A stretch of DNA of 64,000 bases. Origin: Acidobacteria bacterium Mor1 (GTDB taxonomy: Bacteria > Acidobacteriota > Polarisedimenticolia > Polarisedimenticolales > Polarisedimenticolaceae). The notes under the pieces are model-generated. The model saw only the letters and a list, made by a program, of their open reading frames with translations. It made no database searches and was not told the DNA's origin. The position numbers and the translations under genes are program-made. Position 1 is the stretch's first letter, and each line of letters begins with the position of its first letter. Location: positions 564,841 through 628,840 of the forward strand of contig CP011806.1 of NCBI GenBank assembly GCA_001664505.1, in the 5' to 3' direction. Below, one piece after another: positions 39,058 to 47,118 of the stretch.

Positions 39058-40075
39058 GTCTCGCCTGAGAGAGTTGTTGGAGTTGACTCGGGTGCGGGTC
39101 CTGCTGTTCTGGCGCGAGCCCGAGGCGGTCTTCTGGGTCGTGGTCTTTCCGCTGATCCTGGCGATGGTGCTCGGTTGGGCCTTTACCGAGCGGGGTACCG
39201 CCGAGGAGCTGGTCGGTGTCGACCCCTCGGTGCCCGCTGCGGTCGTCGAGCGGTTGGAGCAGGCCGAGGGGCTGCGGGTGCTGCGCCTCGAATCCGTCGA
39301 GGATGCTCGCGCGCGGCTCGGCCGGGGCGCGATCGCCGTGTGGGTCGTCCAGGGCGAGGCGGGCCCGGGTCTGCGTCTCGACCCCGAACGGCCTGAGTCG
39401 GAGCTTGCCCGCTTGCGTATCGAAGAGGCGTTGGGAGCCGGGCCGGGGATCCCGGTGGAGACCGTCGCTTCCCGCGGGGCTCGCTACATCGATTGGCTGT
39501 TTCCGGGGCTCCTCGGGATGAACCTGATGGGCACCGGCATCTGGGGTATCGGCTTCGCGATTGCGGACATGCGGCAGAAGAAGCTGCTGCGCCGCTTTCT
39601 GGTAACCCCGATGCGGCGCTCATCCTTTCTCGGCTCCTTCATCCTCTCCCGCGGCGTGTTCCTCTTCTTCGAGCTGTTGATCCTGGTCGGGTTTGCTCTG
39701 GGCGTTCTCGGGGTGCCCCTGACGGGCTCGCTGGCGGTCTTCGCCTTGACCTGCCTGACCGGGACGCTGGCCTTCGCCGGGCTCGGTCTGCTGGTGGCGA
39801 GTCGCGCGGCGACCATCGAAGGGGTCTCGGGGCTGATGAACTTCATCATGCTGCCGATGTGGCTCTTCTCGGGGGTGTTCTTCTCCTACGAGAAGTTCCC
39901 CGAGGCTGCCTTGCCGCTGATCCGCCTGCTGCCGCTGACCGCCCTCAACGATGCGCTTCGCGGGGTGATGCTCGAGGGGCAGGGGATGAGCGGCGTGGCG
40001 GGCGAGCTGCTGGTGCTCGTCGCCTGGGGCGTGCTCACCTTCCTGCTGGCCCTTCGGATCTTCCGCTGGGCATGA
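39050..40075 (+). CDS. ABC-2 type permease
   Basis: A 341-residue inner-membrane protein of the ABC-2 family. One N-terminal helix ('EAVFWVVVFPLILAMVLGWA') is followed by a ~120-residue external domain and then five helices: 'FPGLLGMNLMGTGIWGIGFA', 'GVFLFFELLILVGFALGVLG', 'LTCLTGTLAFAGLGLLVASR', 'GLMNFIMLPMWLFSGVFFSY' and 'GELLVLVAWGVLTFLLALRI'. The motif 'MWLFSGVFFSYEKFPE' is characteristic of DrrB-like export permeases. It overlaps the ATPase gene by 8 bases, so the two form one export complex. A bidirectional terminator follows immediately. Confidence 0.92.
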   Translation: MGESRLRELLELTRVRVLLFWREPEAVFWVVVFPLILAMVLGWAFTERGTAEELVGVDPSVPAAVVERLEQAEGLRVLRLESVEDARARLGRGAIAVWVVQGEAGPGLRLDPERPESELARLRIEEALGAGPGIPVETVASRGARYIDWLFPGLLGMNLMGTGIWGIGFAIADMRQKKLLRRFLVTPMRRSSFLGSFILSRGVFLFFELLILVGFALGVLGVPLTGSLAVFALTCLTGTLAFAGLGLLVASRAATIEGVSGLMNFIMLPMWLFSGVFFSYEKFPEAALPLIRLLPLTALNDALRGVMLEGQGMSGVAGELLVLVAWGVLTFLLALRIFRWA

Positions 40076-40076
40076 A

Positions 40077-40105
40077 AAAAGCCCCGCCGAGGTGGCGGGG
40101 CTTTT
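40077..40105. terminator. Bidirectional intrinsic terminator
   Basis: AAAA-GCCCCGCC (40081-40088), a GAGGT loop and GGCGGGGC-TTTT (40094-40105) form an 8-bp GC stem flanked by an A-run on one side and a T-run on the other. It lies between the convergent permease (stop at 40075) and OmpA-type lipoprotein genes (stop at 40133) and should stop transcription from both. Confidence 0.9.
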
Positions 40106-40132
40106 CGCGTTCGTTCGGTTGTTCGAAGGTCG

Positions 40133-40960
40133 CTACTGGCTGACCTTGAACTCGGCGCGGCGGTTCTGACGCCAAGCCGACTCGCTGTGACCCGGATCGA
40201 CCGGGCGCTCCTCGCCGTAGCTCTTGATCGTCATCCGATCGCGGGGCATGCCGAGGCCTTCGAGGTACTTGCGCACCGTCTCAGCGCGACGCTGACCCAG
40301 GGCGATGTTGTACTCGATGGTGCCACGCTCGTCGCAGTGGCCTTCGATGGTCAGCCGCGCCTGGGTGCAGGCGGAGGACCCGACTGCCTGGGAGATGCTG
40401 TTGAGCGAACTCTTGGCATCGTCAGACAGGCGGTAGTCGTCGAAATCGAAGTAGATGGTCATGCCACCCAGATCGTTCTGCAGCGCCTCGCAAGCGGAGA
40501 TGCGCGGGATGACGGTGAGGCCGGCGTCGGAGAGCATCTCCGCGACGACTTCGCCGTCGGCGTTCATCACCAGCGCCTGGATCCGGTAGCTGCCCGGAGG
40601 CAGGTTCTCGGGGATCACGCCGGAACCGGTGAAACGGTCACCGCCGGCAGCGGTCAACTCCCGCTCCCAATCGGTTTCCATCACCCGCACGACCATCTTG
40701 CCGCCCTCGGGAACGGCTCCGCGGGCGGAGACACTCAGGGTGTCGCCGGGCTTCAGGCCGTCACCACCGTTGTGGGTCAAGCCGAGGATGCTGCCCGTGA
40801 CGGGGATCGTCGCCTCGAGATCCATCGAGATCTGTTCCGGCGCGGCCTCGGCCGGAGTGCGGGTGACCTCTTTCTTGCCACCACAACCGGCCGCAATCAT
40901 CGTGAGCACCAGCAGGCCGGCCAAGACCAGAGCCATGCGGCGCACGTTCGTCTGCTTCAT
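40133..40960 (-). CDS. OmpA/Pal-type peptidoglycan-associated lipoprotein
   Basis: A 275-residue predicted outer-membrane lipoprotein. The leader ([20 protein letters not shown]) ends in a lipobox with Cys in '[10 protein letters not shown]'. A beta-sandwich-like central domain (~45-150) is followed by the OmpA C-terminal domain (~165-275): '[20 protein letters not shown]', '[20 protein letters not shown]' and '[14 protein letters not shown]', with the peptidoglycan-contacting Asp and Arg residues in the last two. Such proteins link the outer membrane to the cell wall, as Pal does. The central domain is not found in Pal proper, so I give no symbol. No tol genes are adjacent. Confidence 0.9.
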   Translation of the reverse strand: MKQTNVRRMALVLAGLLVLTMIAAGCGGKKEVTRTPAEAAPEQISMDLEATIPVTGSILGLTHNGGDGLKPGDTLSVSARGAVPEGGKMVVRVMETDWERELTAAGGDRFTGSGVIPENLPPGSYRIQALVMNADGEVVAEMLSDAGLTVIPRISACEALQNDLGGMTIYFDFDDYRLSDDAKSSLNSISQAVGSSACTQARLTIEGHCDERGTIEYNIALGQRRAETVRKYLEGLGMPRDRMTIKSYGEERPVDPGHSESAWRQNRRAEFKVSQ

Positions 40961-41010
40961 TTCAGAAAACCCCCGGGGCGCTGTAGTTCAGCGGTTTCTT
41001 TGCGTACTGA

Positions 41011-41619
41011 TTACGGCGCCGACGGCGACGCGTTGTTGTCGTCGTCATCGTCGTCGGTGGCCAGCGCAATCACGGCGATGCTACCGGCGACGATACCGAT
41101 GATGCCGCCCGGCTTCTTGTACCAGGGCTTCACCGAGGTGGTGGCACCGGAAGAAGAGGACGAGGAGCCCGACGACGCGCTCTTGCTCGACGAAGACGAG
41201 GAAGAACTCGACGACTTGGCGGGCTTTTCATCGGCAGCCGCGCCCTGAACGAACAGGACGTCGGGCAGGCGATAGGACCCGGAGACACGCACCGGCAGCG
41301 GCGGGTTGGCCTGGACCTGCAAACGGGTGCCGTCGGGGGTGATCGCCTCGACGATGCGGTAACGCGGACCCGCCGGAACGTCGAGGGCGTATTCGCCGGC
41401 CGACGAGGAGGCGGAGCTCACGTAGTTCTTGCCGCTCGCAATGTCTTGCACCACGACCTTGAAGCCGGACGCGGGGTTGCCCGACGGATCGAGCAGGGTG
41501 CCCTGCAGGGAGGCCATCTCCTGGGCGCTGATCGGGGCAGCCGCGAAGACGAGACTCATCGCCATCACCAAGGCCACCGCACTCTTGCCGCCTCGACGGC
41601 TCATCCATGAACGATTCAT
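41011..41619 (-). CDS. Exported protein with Ser-rich linker, TM helix and Asp-rich tail
   Basis: A 202-residue protein. Residues ~1-38 are a long signal peptide (MNRSWMSRRGGKSAVALVMA, cleavage near ISA). Residues 40-130 look like a carboxypeptidase regulatory-like domain ('SLQGTLLDPSGNPASGFKVV', 'SSAGEYALDVPAGPRYRIVE'). A poly-Ser stretch (~143-165), a transmembrane helix ('GGIIGIVAGSIAVIALA') and the tail Thr-Asp-Asp-Asp-Asp-Asp-Asp-Asn-Asn follow. The gene for the OmpA-type lipoprotein lies 50 bases downstream on the same strand. GGGAGAT precedes the ATG at 41619. I know similarly built short proteins from Acidobacteria and Myxococcota, without function. Confidence 0.75.
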   Translation of the reverse strand: MNRSWMSRRGGKSAVALVMAMSLVFAAAPISAQEMASLQGTLLDPSGNPASGFKVVVQDIASGKNYVSSASSSAGEYALDVPAGPRYRIVEAITPDGTRLQVQANPPLPVRVSGSYRLPDVLFVQGAAADEKPAKSSSSSSSSSSKSASSGSSSSSSGATTSVKPWYKKPGGIIGIVAGSIAVIALATDDDDDDNNASPSAP

Positions 41620-42028
41620 GTGCTGATCTCCCAAAGGGATCTGTTGAAAATCTTGAGAATAGCTACGTGATTTCCAGCGAACTCATTAGAGTGGTAAAGG
41701 TTAGGGAATGTCAAGGCAGATTTCAAGTGAAGGGGACAGCGCAACGCACTTGTTGCGTTGTGGTTTTCGAGGATTCGCGATTACAGTTTCGCCGCATCCG
41801 GAGAGGCGTTCGTACCACGTCCGAGTCCGGCGTCCTACGGGGCAAAAGTGAGTGCTCGTGTCTCATGTCGCTCCTTGTGTGATTAGATGGGGCGGTCCCG
41901 GATCGACGGCTCGAAACCTTGACCGCGAGAACTCGACCGATCACGTTAGGGGATAGCGGTAATTCCGCCGCTTTTCATTCGACGAAGATGATCGGAAGCG
42001 CGTTCAAACGCGGGAGGCAAGCCCCAGA
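41620..42028. other. 409-base divergent intergenic region before the T6SS operon
   Basis: This is the longest gap in the window and visibly richer in A and T than its surroundings. It holds a perfect 7-bp inverted repeat, CAACGCA-CTTGT-TGCGTTG (41742-41760), followed by TGGTTTTC, which could be an operator or a weak terminator. TTGACC occurs at 41919-41924, but no matching -10 follows at 16-18 bases. GGGAGG (42012-42017) is the likely ribosome site for tssA. I see no RNA gene, and no reading frame in it that I would call a gene. Confidence 0.6.
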
Positions 42029-43063
42029 ATGTCCGTGATCGATGTCGAAACGCTGCTGCAGCCCCTGGCCGACGACCAGCCCTGCGGCGAAGATCTGGAA
42101 TACGATCCTGTATTCGGTGACCTGGACCGGGCCGCCCAGGGGACGCCTGAGCGTCAAATGGGCGACGAGGTGGTCCCGGCCGAGCCGCCGGACTGGAAAG
42201 AGGTCAAGAAGCTCTCCCTGGACCTTCTGGGCCGCACGCGCGATCTGCGGGTCGCCACCCGGCTGGCCCGGGCCCTGGTGAATACCGACGGCCTACCCGG
42301 CTTGGCGTCGGGGCTGGAACTCCTGAACGGGCTTTGCGAGCGCCACTGGGAAAAGGTCCACCCGCAGCTCGATCCCGACGATGACAACGACCCCACCATG
42401 CGGGTCAACACCCTGGCCGAACTCGCCGACGTCAACGGGATGGTCGCCGATATCCGGCGGGCTCCGCTGGTCGAGTCCCGGGCGCTGGGCCGCTTCGGCC
42501 TGAACGACATCGAGATCGCCACCGGTCGCATTCCCGCCCCTGAAGGCGTGGAAAACTTGCCGGAAACGGCGTCGATTGACGCCGCTTTCCTTGACGGCGA
42601 TCTGGAGCGGCTCCAGGAGCTGTCGGAAGCCGCCGGCCGGGCGAGCGGTGCGGCCGATGGGGTCGACAGCTATCTGACCGGCCTGCTCGGCGCCAACTCT
42701 CCGGATCTGGCTGCGTTGGTGCAGGCGGCCAAGGGAGCCCAGAACGCTCTGGCCGAGCAACTGGCGCGCCGGGGCGTCGGCGAGGCCCCCGCCGCCGAGG
42801 GTGGGGCCGAGGGTGCCGGCGGAGCCGGCGCAGAGGCTGCCGCTGCGATCAGCGGAACGGTCAACACGCGGGAGGACGTCATCCGCGTGCTCGACAAGGC
42901 GATCGATTATTTTGCCCGTCATGAGCCGTCCAGTCCGGTGCCGTTGCTGTTGCGCCGGGCCAAACGGCTCGTCTCCAAGGACTTCCTCGAGATTCTCCGG
43001 GATATGGCACCCGATGGGGTGAACCAGGCCGAAGTGATCGCCGGGGCGGAGCGTGAGGAGTAA
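42029..43063 (+). CDS. tssA: T6SS baseplate/cap protein TssA
   Basis: A 344-residue TssA with the ImpA N-terminal domain (~5-135): 'LLQPLADDQPCGEDLEYDPV', 'PPDWKEVKKLSLDLLGRTRD', 'LASGLELLNGLCERHWEKVH' and 'DPTMRVNTLAELAD'. A Gly/Ala/Glu linker (~255-285) separates a C-terminal VasJ-like helical domain ('REDVIRVLDKAIDYFARHEP', 'VPLLLRRAKRLVSKDFLEIL'). TssA primes baseplate assembly and guides growth of the tail tube and sheath. This is the short class, ending without the large CTD of E. coli TssA. It is the first T6SS gene; tssB begins 85 bases downstream. The ribosome site is GGGAGG, 11 bases upstream. Confidence 0.93.
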   Translation: MSVIDVETLLQPLADDQPCGEDLEYDPVFGDLDRAAQGTPERQMGDEVVPAEPPDWKEVKKLSLDLLGRTRDLRVATRLARALVNTDGLPGLASGLELLNGLCERHWEKVHPQLDPDDDNDPTMRVNTLAELADVNGMVADIRRAPLVESRALGRFGLNDIEIATGRIPAPEGVENLPETASIDAAFLDGDLERLQELSEAAGRASGAADGVDSYLTGLLGANSPDLAALVQAAKGAQNALAEQLARRGVGEAPAAEGGAEGAGGAGAEAAAAISGTVNTREDVIRVLDKAIDYFARHEPSSPVPLLLRRAKRLVSKDFLEILRDMAPDGVNQAEVIAGAEREE

Positions 43064-43147
43064 GCGGGATGAAGCAAGTCTTATACGTGTCGCGTCGGCG
43101 GCCGCGGGCCACAGGCCGGGAGCCGTTCCGAAAAGAGGAGGTGTGCT

Positions 43148-43657
43148 GTGGCGAAGAGTAGCAGCCAGAAATTCATTGCCCGGAACCGGGCCCCGCGTGT
43201 GCAGATCGAGTACGACGTCGAGGTCTACGGCGCCGAGAAAAAGGTGCAGTTGCCCTTCGTCATGGGTGTGATGGCCGACCTTTCCGGCAAGCCCGAAGAG
43301 CCGCTGGCTCCCGTGGCCGACCGGAAATTCCTCGAGATCGACGTCGACAACTTCGACGACAGGCTCAAGGCGACCAAGCCCCGGGTGGCGTTCCAGGTTC
43401 CCAACACCCTGACCGGAGAGGGCAACCTGGCGGTGGATATCACCTTCGAGAGCATGGACGACTTCTCGCCGGCGGCGGTTGCCCGCAAGGTCGAGGGGCT
43501 CAACCAGCTGCTCCAGGCAAGGACCCAGCTCAAGAACCTGGTGACCTACATGGACGGCAAGACCGGTGCCGAGGAGTTGATCGCCAAGGCGCTTCAGGAC
43601 AACAACCTGATGCAGGCCCTGGGCTCGTCCGAGAACCCGGACAAGGCGGAGGAATAG
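43148..43657 (+). CDS. tssB: T6SS sheath small subunit TssB
   Basis: A 169-residue TssB (VipA). 'SQKFIARNRAPRVQIEYDVE' and 'LPFVMGVMADLSGKPEEPLA' are family signatures, 'DRKFLEIDVDNFDDRLKATK' is the conserved middle, and 'LLQARTQLKNLVTYMDGKTG' the C-terminal helix. TssB pairs with TssC to build the contractile sheath around the Hcp tube. The GTG start has GAGGAGG upstream. The N-terminal helix of TssB can recruit ClpV directly or through TagJ, which is encoded in this operon. The tssC gene starts 7 bases after the stop. Confidence 0.97.
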   Translation: MAKSSSQKFIARNRAPRVQIEYDVEVYGAEKKVQLPFVMGVMADLSGKPEEPLAPVADRKFLEIDVDNFDDRLKATKPRVAFQVPNTLTGEGNLAVDITFESMDDFSPAAVARKVEGLNQLLQARTQLKNLVTYMDGKTGAEELIAKALQDNNLMQALGSSENPDKAEE

Positions 43658-43663
43658 TCGACG

Positions 43664-45157
43664 ATGGCTGAAGAACAGAAAGACGCCCAGGGTCAGGCAG
43701 CCGAGACTCTCGAGGTCAGCGAGTTTTCCTCGCTTCTGACCAAGGAGTTCAAGCCCAAGACCGACCGGGCCCAGAAAGAGGTCGAGAACGCGGTCCAGAC
43801 CCTGGCCGAGCAGGTGCTGGCCCACGCCAACATCGTTTCCGACGATGCGATCGCCACCATCGAGGCGATCGTGGCGGAGATCGACCGCAAGCTGACCGAG
43901 CAGGTCAACACGATCCTCCACCACGAGGATTTCCAGAAGCTCGAAGGTTCGTGGCGCGGACTGCACCACCTGGTGAACAACACCGAGACCGACGAGATGC
44001 TGAAGATCCGGGTGTACAACATCTCGAAGAAGGATCTGCACAAGACCCTCAAGAAGTTCAAGGGTACGGCCTGGGATCAGAGCCCGGTCTTCAAGAAGAT
44101 CTACGAGGAAGAGTACGGTCAGTTCGGCGGAGAGCCCTACGGCTGTCTGGTGGGCGACTACTACTTCGATCACAGCCCCCAGGACGTCGAGCTCCTGAGC
44201 GGCATGGCCCAGGTTTCGGCCGCGGGTCATACCCCCTTCATCGCGGCCACCTCACCGACGGTGATGCAGATGGACTCCTGGCAGGAGCTGGCCAACCCCC
44301 GCGACCTGACCAAGATCTTCGGCACGCCGGAGTACGCCGCGTGGCGTTCCCTGCGCGAGTCCGAGGACTCCCGCTACATCGGTCTGGCGATGCCGCGCTT
44401 CCTGGCCCGGCTGCCCTACGGTGCCAAGACCGACCCGGTCGAGGAGTTCGACTTCGAGGAAGATGTCGAGGGCGCAGATCACCAGAAGTACACCTGGGCC
44501 AACGCGGCCTACGCCATGGCGGTCAACATCAACCGCTCGTTCAAGATGTACGGCTGGTGCTCGCGGATTCGCGGGATCGAGTCCGGCGGTGCCGTCGAGG
44601 GATTGCCGACCCACACCTTCCCCACCGACGACGGCGGGGTGGACATGAAGTGCCCGACCGAGATCGCCATCAGCGACCGCCGCGAGGCGGAGCTGGCGAA
44701 GAACGGCTTCATGCCGCTGATCCACAAGAAGAACTCGGACTTCGCCGCCTTCATCGGTGCCCAGTCGCTGCAGAAGCCGGCGGAGTACGACGACGCCGAT
44801 GCCACGGCGAATGCCAACCTGGCCGCGCGGCTGCCGTACCTGTTTGCCACCTGCCGTTTCGCTCACTACCTGAAGTGCATCGTCCGCGACAAGGTCGGTT
44901 CCTTCAAGGAGCGTGAAGACGTTCAGAAGTGGCTGCAGAACTGGGTGATGAACTACGTCGACGGCGATCCGGCGCACTCGAGCGAAGAGACCAAGGCGCG
45001 CAAGCCCCTGGCGGCCGCCGAAGTCGTCGTCGAAGAGGATCCGAGCAACCCGGGCTACTACAGCTCGAAGTTCTTCCTCAGACCGCACTATCAACTCGAA
45101 GGACTGACGGTGTCGCTGCGACTGGTGTCGAAGCTCCCGTCGGCCAAGGCCGGCTAG
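43664..45157 (+). CDS. tssC: T6SS sheath large subunit TssC
   Basis: A 497-residue TssC (VipB), full length for the family. Motifs include 'HHEDFQKLEGSWRGLHHLVN', 'FGGEPYGCLVGDYYFDHSPQ', 'SRYIGLAMPRFLARLPYGAK' with 'DPVEEFDFEED', 'TWANAAYAMAVNINRSFKMY' and 'LPTHTFPTDDGGVDMKCPTE', then the C-terminal handshake region 'PLAAAEVVVEEDPSNPGYYS'. TssB-TssC heterodimers polymerise into the sheath. A separate minus-strand gene at 54665-56083 encodes a TssB/TssC-like fusion; this copy is the canonical one. A 60-base gap separates it from hcp. Confidence 0.98.
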   Translation: MAEEQKDAQGQAAETLEVSEFSSLLTKEFKPKTDRAQKEVENAVQTLAEQVLAHANIVSDDAIATIEAIVAEIDRKLTEQVNTILHHEDFQKLEGSWRGLHHLVNNTETDEMLKIRVYNISKKDLHKTLKKFKGTAWDQSPVFKKIYEEEYGQFGGEPYGCLVGDYYFDHSPQDVELLSGMAQVSAAGHTPFIAATSPTVMQMDSWQELANPRDLTKIFGTPEYAAWRSLRESEDSRYIGLAMPRFLARLPYGAKTDPVEEFDFEEDVEGADHQKYTWANAAYAMAVNINRSFKMYGWCSRIRGIESGGAVEGLPTHTFPTDDGGVDMKCPTEIAISDRREAELAKNGFMPLIHKKNSDFAAFIGAQSLQKPAEYDDADATANANLAARLPYLFATCRFAHYLKCIVRDKVGSFKEREDVQKWLQNWVMNYVDGDPAHSSEETKARKPLAAAEVVVEEDPSNPGYYSSKFFLRPHYQLEGLTVSLRLVSKLPSAKAG

Positions 45158-45217
45158 ACAGAGCCAAGTATTTCCTTTTTCCCGGTCGTTGAGTGGACAC
45201 AATAAGGAGTGACGTCC

Positions 45218-45700
45218 ATGGCTGTTGACATGTTCCTGAAGTTGGGGGACATCAAGGGGGAATCCCGCGACAAGTCCCACAAGGATGAGATTGATCTGCT
45301 GGCCTGGAGCTGGGGCATGAGCCAATCCGGCACCATGCATTCCGGCGGAGGCGGCGGCGCCGGCAAGGTGAGCATCCAGGACATCGCCTGCACGAAGTGG
45401 GTCGACAAGTCCTCGGCGAACCTGCTGTCTGCCTGCAGCACCGGCAAGCACTACCCCGAGGCGGTGCTGACCGTGCGCAAGGCGGGTGAGAACCCGATCG
45501 AATACATCAAGGTGACCATGGCCAACGTGCTCGTCTCGAGCGTGCAGGCCGCGGGCGGCGGCGGCGACGACAAGGTCTCCGAAACCGTGACCCTGAACTT
45601 CGAGAAGGTCAAGATGGAGTATGCCCCGCAGAAGGATGACGGTAGCGCCGACGCTGCCGTGACCTACGGCTGGAACATCTCCGAAAACTCTGCCTGGTAG
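45218..45700 (+). CDS. hcp: T6SS tube protein Hcp (TssD)
   Basis: A 160-residue Hcp1-type protein: 'MAVDMFLKLGDIKGESRDKS', 'EIDLLAWSWGMSQSGTMHSG', 'IDKSSANLLSACSTGKHYPE'-like central strands and 'VTMANVLVSSVQAAGGGGDD' leading to the last strands 'VTLNFEKVKMEYAPQKDDG'. Hcp hexamers stack into the inner tube that is propelled from the cell and can carry small effectors in its lumen. The ATG at 45218 is fixed by AAGGAG 8 bases upstream. It has a 12-bp hairpin directly after its stop, separating it from tagJ; hcp is usually the most abundant T6SS transcript. Confidence 0.97.
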   Translation: MAVDMFLKLGDIKGESRDKSHKDEIDLLAWSWGMSQSGTMHSGGGGGAGKVSIQDIACTKWVDKSSANLLSACSTGKHYPEAVLTVRKAGENPIEYIKVTMANVLVSSVQAAGGGGDDKVSETVTLNFEKVKMEYAPQKDDGSADAAVTYGWNISENSAW

Positions 45701-45717
45701 TTCGCGACTTCTCAATC

Positions 45718-45747
45718 GGTACCGGGCCGTGATCGCGGCCCGGTACC
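45718..45747 (+). promoter_or_regulatory. 12-bp hairpin between hcp and tagJ
   Basis: GGTACCGGGCCG (45718-45729), the loop TGATCG and CGGCCCGGTACC (45736-45747) form a perfect 12-bp stem, 17 bases after the hcp stop. No T-run follows, so it is not a standard terminator. It could slow polymerase or block 3' exonucleases and thus keep hcp mRNA above that of downstream genes. Confidence 0.7.
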
Positions 45748-45774
45748 GCCCCATGTTTCGTTCCGAGGAGTCTC

Positions 45775-46602
45775 ATGCTGGCAGACGAGAAGCTTCGCGA
45801 GGGTAACCTCGACGGGGCCCTGGCCGCGTTGAAGGACGAGGTTCGAAAGAACCCGGCCAATTCCAAGTATCGCGTCTTCCTGTTCCAGCTTCAGTCGGTG
45901 CTGGGGGACTGGGAGCGGGCGATGACCCAGCTCAAGGTGCTGGGAGACCTGGACGCGGACACCTTGACCATGGTCCAGATGTACCGCGAGGCCCTCAAGT
46001 GCGAGGCGCTCCGTGCGGAGATCTTCGCGGGCAAGCGTTCTCCGTTGATCTTCGGTGAACCCGAGGAATGGATCGCCTGGATGATCCAGGCGCTTCAGGC
46101 CGATGGCGAGGGGCGCCCCGAACAGGCCGCCGAGCTGCGGTCCAAGGCTCTGGAACAGGCGCCGGCGACCTCGGGTCAGATCGGCGACCATGCATTCGAG
46201 TGGATTGCCGATGCCGACTCTCGCCTCGGGCCCTTGCTCGAGGTAGTGATCTTCGGCCGCTACTACTGGGTGCCGTTCCATCGAATCCGTGAGATTCAGA
46301 TCGAGGAGCCCGCAGATCTGCGGGACTTCGTCTGGACGCCGGCGATGTTCACCTGGGCCAACGCAGGCGAGGCCGTCGGGCTGATACCGACCCGTTATCC
46401 CGGATCGGAGCAGTCGAGCGACGGTGCCGTGCGGTTGGCCCGGCGTACCGAATGGGTCGAGCAGGGCGCGGACACCTATCACGGGTTGGGACAGCGCATG
46501 TTCGCCACCGACGGGGGAGACCATCCGCTGTTGGAGACCCGGGTCGTGCGCCTGGACGTCGAAGCAGAGGCCGCGGCAGGTTCCGAAACCACGGAGTCCT
46601 GA
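45775..46602 (+). CDS. tagJ: T6SS accessory protein TagJ (ImpE/SciE family)
   Basis: A 275-residue ImpE-family protein. The N-terminal half is TPR-like ('KLREGNLDGALAALKDEVRK', 'DWERAMTQLKVLGDLDADTL'), and the second half carries the ImpE signatures 'FEWIADADSRLGPLLEVVIF' and 'YYWVPFHRIREIQIEEPADL', with 'WTPAMFTWANAGEAVGLIPT' near residue 190. TagJ binds TssB and the ClpV ATPase in systems that have it and is thought to tune sheath disassembly. GAGGAG precedes the ATG. tssE starts 4 bases after the stop. Confidence 0.93.
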   Translation: MLADEKLREGNLDGALAALKDEVRKNPANSKYRVFLFQLQSVLGDWERAMTQLKVLGDLDADTLTMVQMYREALKCEALRAEIFAGKRSPLIFGEPEEWIAWMIQALQADGEGRPEQAAELRSKALEQAPATSGQIGDHAFEWIADADSRLGPLLEVVIFGRYYWVPFHRIREIQIEEPADLRDFVWTPAMFTWANAGEAVGLIPTRYPGSEQSSDGAVRLARRTEWVEQGADTYHGLGQRMFATDGGDHPLLETRVVRLDVEAEAAAGSETTES

Positions 46603-46605
46603 TCC

Positions 46606-47118
46606 ATGGCCCGTGCTCGCGTGCTCAAGGGGGACCGGCTCCAGCCGTCGTTGCTCGACCGGCTGACCGACGATGCCCCGGAGACCAAGAGCGAACCCCG
46701 GGAACGTCAGCTTCTGACCGCGCAGAAACTGCGCCGCGCGGTGCTGCGCGACCTCTCCTGGCTACTCAATACCGACAGCCTGCAGGCGGACGTCGATCTC
46801 GATGACTATCCCGAGGTCGGCGGGTCGGTGTTGAACTTCGGCATGCGGGATCTCTCGGGAGTCACCGCCGCGGACATCGACGCCAAGGGCCTGGAGAAAC
46901 GCATTCGGCAGGTCATCCGCGATTTTGAACCCCGTCTGGACCGGAGTTCGGTCAAGGTGCGGGTCGTGACGCGCGAGGGGACCTACAACAAGAACGCCGT
47001 CGGGTTCGAGATCGAAGCCTTGCTGTGGGGCGATCCCGCGCCCAGCGAGCTGCTGTTGCGGACCGACGTCGATCTCGAGAGCGGCAACGTCACCATCGAG
47101 GAACAGAGCGCTACATGA
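46606..47118 (+). CDS. tssE: T6SS baseplate wedge protein TssE
   Basis: A 170-residue gp25-like protein. The N-terminus 'RLQPSLLDRLTDD' and the block 'REQLLTAQKLRRAVLRDLSW'-like region (residues ~30-55) are typical, as are 'LNTDSLQADVDLDDYPEVGG', 'SVLNFGMRDLSG' and 'EKRIRQVIRDFEPRLDRSSV'. TssE forms the baseplate wedge with TssF, TssG and TssK at the base of the sheath. The stop overlaps the tssF start by 4 bases (ATGA), and the gene begins 4 bases after tagJ, so translation is probably coupled. Confidence 0.94.
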   Translation: MARARVLKGDRLQPSLLDRLTDDAPETKSEPRERQLLTAQKLRRAVLRDLSWLLNTDSLQADVDLDDYPEVGGSVLNFGMRDLSGVTAADIDAKGLEKRIRQVIRDFEPRLDRSSVKVRVVTREGTYNKNAVGFEIEALLWGDPAPSELLLRTDVDLESGNVTIEEQSAT

